This document shows, piece by piece, positions 61,128 through 64,000 of a stretch of DNA of 64,000 nt. The position numbers and the translations under genes are program-made. Under the pieces are notes generated by a model, which saw only the letters and a list, made by a program, of their open reading frames with translations, made no database searches and had not been told where the DNA came from. The DNA is taken from positions 1 to 64,000 of the forward strand of contig NZ_BOOA01000011.1 in assembly GCF_016862995.1 (NCBI RefSeq), written 5' to 3'. Source of the stretch: Acrocarpospora phusangensis (GTDB lineage: Bacteria; Actinomycetota; Actinomycetes; Streptosporangiales; Streptosporangiaceae). Position 1 is the first letter of the stretch; the number at the start of each line of letters is the position of its first letter.

Positions 61128-62783
61128 CTAGCCCAGGAGTCCGTCCGCCAGCGGGCCGAGGGCGAGGGCGGGCAGGAAGTTGAGCAGTGCCAGGATGAGC
61201 GCCCCGCCGGTGGCCAGGACCACGAAGTTGACGCCCTGGGTGCGCAGAGTGCCGGCCGTGGCCGCCACAGGCCGCTGCTGGACCAGCCGCCCGGCCAGCG
61301 CCAGGACGAACGCGATCGGCAGGTAGCGGCCGACGAGCATGCCCAGCGTCATGGTGAGGTTGTAGAACACGGTGTTGCCGTTCAGCCCGGCCATCGCGCT
61401 GCCGTTGCCGTTCACGTTGCTGGTGTAGGCGTACAGGATCTCGGTCAGGCCGTGCGCTCCCGCGTTGCCCATGGACGAGCGGCCGGCGGGCAGGGCGATG
61501 GCCAGCGCGGTCAGGCCCAGGATCATCGTGGGCGCCACCAGCGAGTAGAGCACCACGTATCGCATCTCGGCGAAGGCGATGCGCTTGCCCAGGAACTCCG
61601 GGGTGCGGCCGACCATCAGGCCGCCCAGGAAGACGGCCACCAGGACCACCATGAGCAGGCCGTACAGACCGGAGCCGGTGCCGCCGGGGGCGATCTCGCC
61701 CAGCATCATCGCGGCGAGCAGCACCCCGCCGCCCAGGCTGGCGAAGCTGTCGTAGGAGGAGTTGAGCGCGCCGTCCGCGCTGGCCGTCGCGGCCACGCCG
61801 AACAGCGTGCTCCCGGGGACGCCGATGCGGGTCTCGGTGCCCTCCAGCTGGCCGCCGACCGCCTGCGCCACGGTGCCGCCGGTGGTGGCGCTCTGCGCCA
61901 GGGTGCCCGCGGTCAGCAGCAGGGCAAACAGGATGCCGGCCACGACCAGCAGGGTCCAGCCCAGCTTCAGGTTGCCGGTCATGCGGCCGAAGGTACGGAT
62001 GAACGCGGTCGGGACCAGCAGCATGATGAGGATCTGCAGGGCGTTGCTGAGCGCCGTGGGGTTCTCGAAGGGGTGGGCGCTGCTGGCGTTGAAGAAGCCG
62101 CCGCCGTCACCGGTCATCAGCTTGATCGGCTCCCAGGAGCCGACCGGGCCGCCGATGACGGTCTGCGTGCCGCCCGCGAGGGTGTTCACGGTCTGCGCGC
62201 CGTCCAGGTTCTGCTGTACGCCCATGGCGATCAGCGCCACCCCGAAGACGACCGCCAACGGCAGGAAGACCCGGAAGACACTACGGACCAGGTCCACCCA
62301 GAAATTGCCCAGCCCGAGGCCACCGCGCCGGGCCAGGCCGCGGGTGAGCGCAAGCGCCGCGCACATGCCGACGGCGCCGGAGGCGACGCCCTGCACGCCG
62401 AGGCCGGCCATGACCGCCAGGTGCCCGGTGGTGGACTCCCCCGCGTAGTTCTGCCAGCTGGTGTTGGTGGTGAAGCTGACCGCGGCGTGCAGCGCCAGCT
62501 CCCACGGCATGCCGCCGTGGCCGAGCGACCACGGCAGAATGCCCTGCGTGGTGAACAGCGCGAACAGCGCCGCGACGCCCACCGTGGAGAAGGCCACCAG
62601 CGCCAGCAGGTAGCGGCGCCAGTCCTGCTCGCGGTCGGGGTCGACGCCGCAGACCCGGTAGAGGGCGCGCTCGACCTTCAGGTGGCGCCCGCCGTCCAGG
62701 GCCTTGGCCATGTAGTCGCCGAGCGGGACATGCAGGATCAGCAGGAGCGACAGGATGGACAGCGCCTGGAACCAGCCGTACAT
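61128..62783 (-). CDS. kdpA: potassium-transporting ATPase, KdpA subunit
   Basis: This is the 551-residue potassium-binding channel subunit of the KdpFABC pump, of full length. Selectivity loops are seen as AAVSFTTNTSWQNYAGE, GGGFFNASSAHPFENPTALSN, ASADGALNSSYDSF and YTSNVNGNGSAMAGLN. Its ATG lies two bases after the kdpC stop. In this locus kdpA follows kdpB and kdpC in transcription order, whereas the usual order begins with kdpA. No kdpF is seen directly before it. Confidence 0.97.
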   Translation of the reverse strand: MYGWFQALSILSLLLILHVPLGDYMAKALDGGRHLKVERALYRVCGVDPDREQDWRRYLLALVAFSTVGVAALFALFTTQGILPWSLGHGGMPWELALHAAVSFTTNTSWQNYAGESTTGHLAVMAGLGVQGVASGAVGMCAALALTRGLARRGGLGLGNFWVDLVRSVFRVFLPLAVVFGVALIAMGVQQNLDGAQTVNTLAGGTQTVIGGPVGSWEPIKLMTGDGGGFFNASSAHPFENPTALSNALQILIMLLVPTAFIRTFGRMTGNLKLGWTLLVVAGILFALLLTAGTLAQSATTGGTVAQAVGGQLEGTETRIGVPGSTLFGVAATASADGALNSSYDSFASLGGGVLLAAMMLGEIAPGGTGSGLYGLLMVVLVAVFLGGLMVGRTPEFLGKRIAFAEMRYVVLYSLVAPTMILGLTALAIALPAGRSSMGNAGAHGLTEILYAYTSNVNGNGSAMAGLNGNTVFYNLTMTLGMLVGRYLPIAFVLALAGRLVQQRPVAATAGTLRTQGVNFVVLATGGALILALLNFLPALALGPLADGLLG

Positions 62784-62785
62784 GA

Positions 62786-63628
62786 TCAGGCCTTCCCGTC
62801 GAGTGCGAGGTTGAGCTTCAGGACGTTCACGCCGGGTTCGCCGAGGAAGCCGAGGGCACGTCCTGTCGTGTTCCGGTCGATGAGCCGGCGCAGGTCGGCC
62901 GGGTTCAGACCGCGCTCCCTGGCGACACGCGGAGCCTGGAGCAGGGCGTACGCCACGGAGATGTGCGGGTCGAGGCCGCCGCCGCTGACGGTGACCGCGT
63001 CCCCCGGCACCATGACCTTCGTGACCTCACCCCGGATGGGGACGACCAGCGCCTTGGCGTAGTCCTCGCCCGGCGTGGCGCATTCCACTCTCACGCCTTC
63101 GTGGACGGCGACGAACGGGGCGGCCGGGCAGGCCTGGTTCAGGCTGACCACCCGGGTGGCCGCGCCGGTGAGCCCGTCCGCGCGGAAGACCCCGAGCACC
63201 GCTCCGACGCCGTCGCCCGTGCAGTACGGCCTGGCGCCGCTGACGCCCTCCCGCTCGCCGACCTCCTTGGAGCGGGCGCAGACCTGGGTGAGCAACGACT
63301 GCTTTCCCTCCCGCGAACCGTCTGGCGCGGGCAGCGTGTCGACGACGCTCTCGGCGCCGAGGTTGCCCGCCGCGGTCGCGCCCGGGTCGTAGCCGTCACC
63401 GGCGGCCGACGGGCGGCTCTGGAAGTACTCGCGGCGGCCCAGGAAGTCCTGGCCGATGAGCTCGCTGCCGTGCTCGCCCAGCCGGGAGCCGTCGGCCTGG
63501 TGGTTGAAGAGGGCTTGGGCGACTCCGGTCATCGCCAGCGGGTAGAGCAGGCCGACCGTGAGGGTGAGCACCAGCACCACCCGCAGGGCGGCCAGATGCT
63601 GGGCGACCCACTGGGGTACACGTATCAT
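62786..63628 (-). CDS. kdpC: potassium-transporting ATPase, KdpC subunit
   Basis: This is a 280-residue KdpC, longer than the roughly 190-residue enteric protein. It has an N-terminal anchor ([28 protein letters not shown]), then [29 protein letters not shown], and the conserved C-terminal [35 protein letters not shown]...[11 protein letters not shown]. The extra 90 residues are an insertion in the extracellular part with cysteines ([29 protein letters not shown]). The ATG overlaps the kdpB stop. Such longer KdpC proteins occur in actinobacteria. Confidence 0.96.
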   Translation of the reverse strand: MIRVPQWVAQHLAALRVVLVLTLTVGLLYPLAMTGVAQALFNHQADGSRLGEHGSELIGQDFLGRREYFQSRPSAAGDGYDPGATAAGNLGAESVVDTLPAPDGSREGKQSLLTQVCARSKEVGEREGVSGARPYCTGDGVGAVLGVFRADGLTGAATRVVSLNQACPAAPFVAVHEGVRVECATPGEDYAKALVVPIRGEVTKVMVPGDAVTVSGGGLDPHISVAYALLQAPRVARERGLNPADLRRLIDRNTTGRALGFLGEPGVNVLKLNLALDGKA

Positions 63629-64000
63629 GATCCGATTCCTGGAATGAACTGGACGAGAAGGTCGATCGCCTTGATGGCCGCGAACGGGGTGATCACGCCG
63701 CCCAGGCCGTAGACCCACAGGTTGCGGGTGAGCAGGGTGGATGCGCTGGACGGCCGGTAACGCACGCCGCGCAGGGCCAGCGGGATCAGCGCGACGATGA
63801 CGATCGCGTTGAAGATGACCGCGGACAGGATGGCCGAGAGCGGTGAGTTCAGCTGCATGATGTTGAGCTGCGCCAGCCCCGGGTAGATCCCGCCGAACAT
63901 CGCCGGGAGGATCGCGAAATACTTGGCGATGTCGTTGGTGATCGAGAACGTGGTCAACGCGCCGCGGGTGATGAGCAGCTGTTTGCCGATCTCGACGATC
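63625..64000 (-). CDS. kdpB: potassium-transporting ATPase, KdpB subunit (C-terminal part)
   Basis: Partial gene; the 5' part lies beyond the right edge. The visible 124 codons are the last membrane domain of the KdpB P-type ATPase: [34 protein letters not shown], later [32 protein letters not shown] and [23 protein letters not shown]. These are strongly conserved. It is the catalytic ATP-hydrolysing subunit and here precedes kdpC and kdpA. Confidence 0.97.
   Translation of the reverse strand, partial: IVEIGKQLLITRGALTTFSITNDIAKYFAILPAMFGGIYPGLAQLNIMQLNSPLSAILSAVIFNAIVIVALIPLALRGVRYRPSSASTLLTRNLWVYGLGGVITPFAAIKAIDLLVQFIPGIGS

Overview
This is a very GC-rich chromosomal window from an actinomycete, most likely a spore-forming soil type (Streptosporangiales, Micromonosporales or a relative). 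The evidence is GTG and TTG starts, ATGA/GTGA start-stop overlaps, leaderless promoters, lipobox and Tat signals, a Zur-controlled set of zinc-free ribosomal proteins and an IdeR/DmdR-type iron box. I cannot name the genus. No tRNA, rRNA or CRISPR array was found.

Layout. 0.4-2.8 kb: phosphate and polyphosphate genes (PPK2, a small membrane protein, a PiT transporter). 3-6.5 kb: a DUF5519-like gene, a broken transposase and three secreted proteins. 6.8-11.2 kb: a TetR/glycosyltransferase pair with a perfect 20-bp inverted repeat over its promoter, decayed metabolic genes and insertion sequences, and an SDR. 11.2-16.7 kb: metal-related functions, with a His-rich Tat-exported PHP protein and its partner, then a Zur box followed by L33, L31, L28, S14, L32, the ribosome-hibernation GTPase MRF and S18, all zinc-free forms. 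16.7-26.2 kb: an accessory zone of small regulators, SRPBCC proteins, arsM and many relics (IS21, IS630-like, IS110, aminotransferase, STAS), including a 130-bp duplication shared with 10.6 kb. 26.2-34.5 kb: membrane-anchored hydrolase, two-component system, divergent SDR/XRE pair, broken ECF sigma factor, MFS transporter.

34.5-39 kb holds a translationally coupled pair: an Hsp90 (HtpG-like) protein and an 877-residue TPR-like protein with an Asp/Tyr tail. 39.7-52 kb is an iron-siderophore locus. An eight-gene minus-strand operon (SIP-methyltransferase fusion, binding protein, two permeases, ATPase, esterase and a heterodimeric ABC exporter-fold pair) diverges from a double-module AraC regulator across a 27-bp iron box. 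The genes would import a ferric siderophore, hydrolyse and reduce it, and export or import the ligand. The two exporter-fold subunits have complementary ATPase defects.

52-64 kb: a broken GAPDH gene, a hydrolase/ABC-2 transporter operon, then a potassium zone with trkH, a TROVE-KUP pseudogene chimera and a coupled operon kdpB-kdpC-kdpA-CBS-ArsB/NhaD permease, in which the kdp genes are out of the usual A-B-C order. kdpB runs off the right edge.

The best candidates for something little described are the Hsp90-TPR pair, the SIP-methyltransferase fusion with its duplicated AraC regulator, and the His-rich PHP protein beside the zinc-starvation ribosome island.
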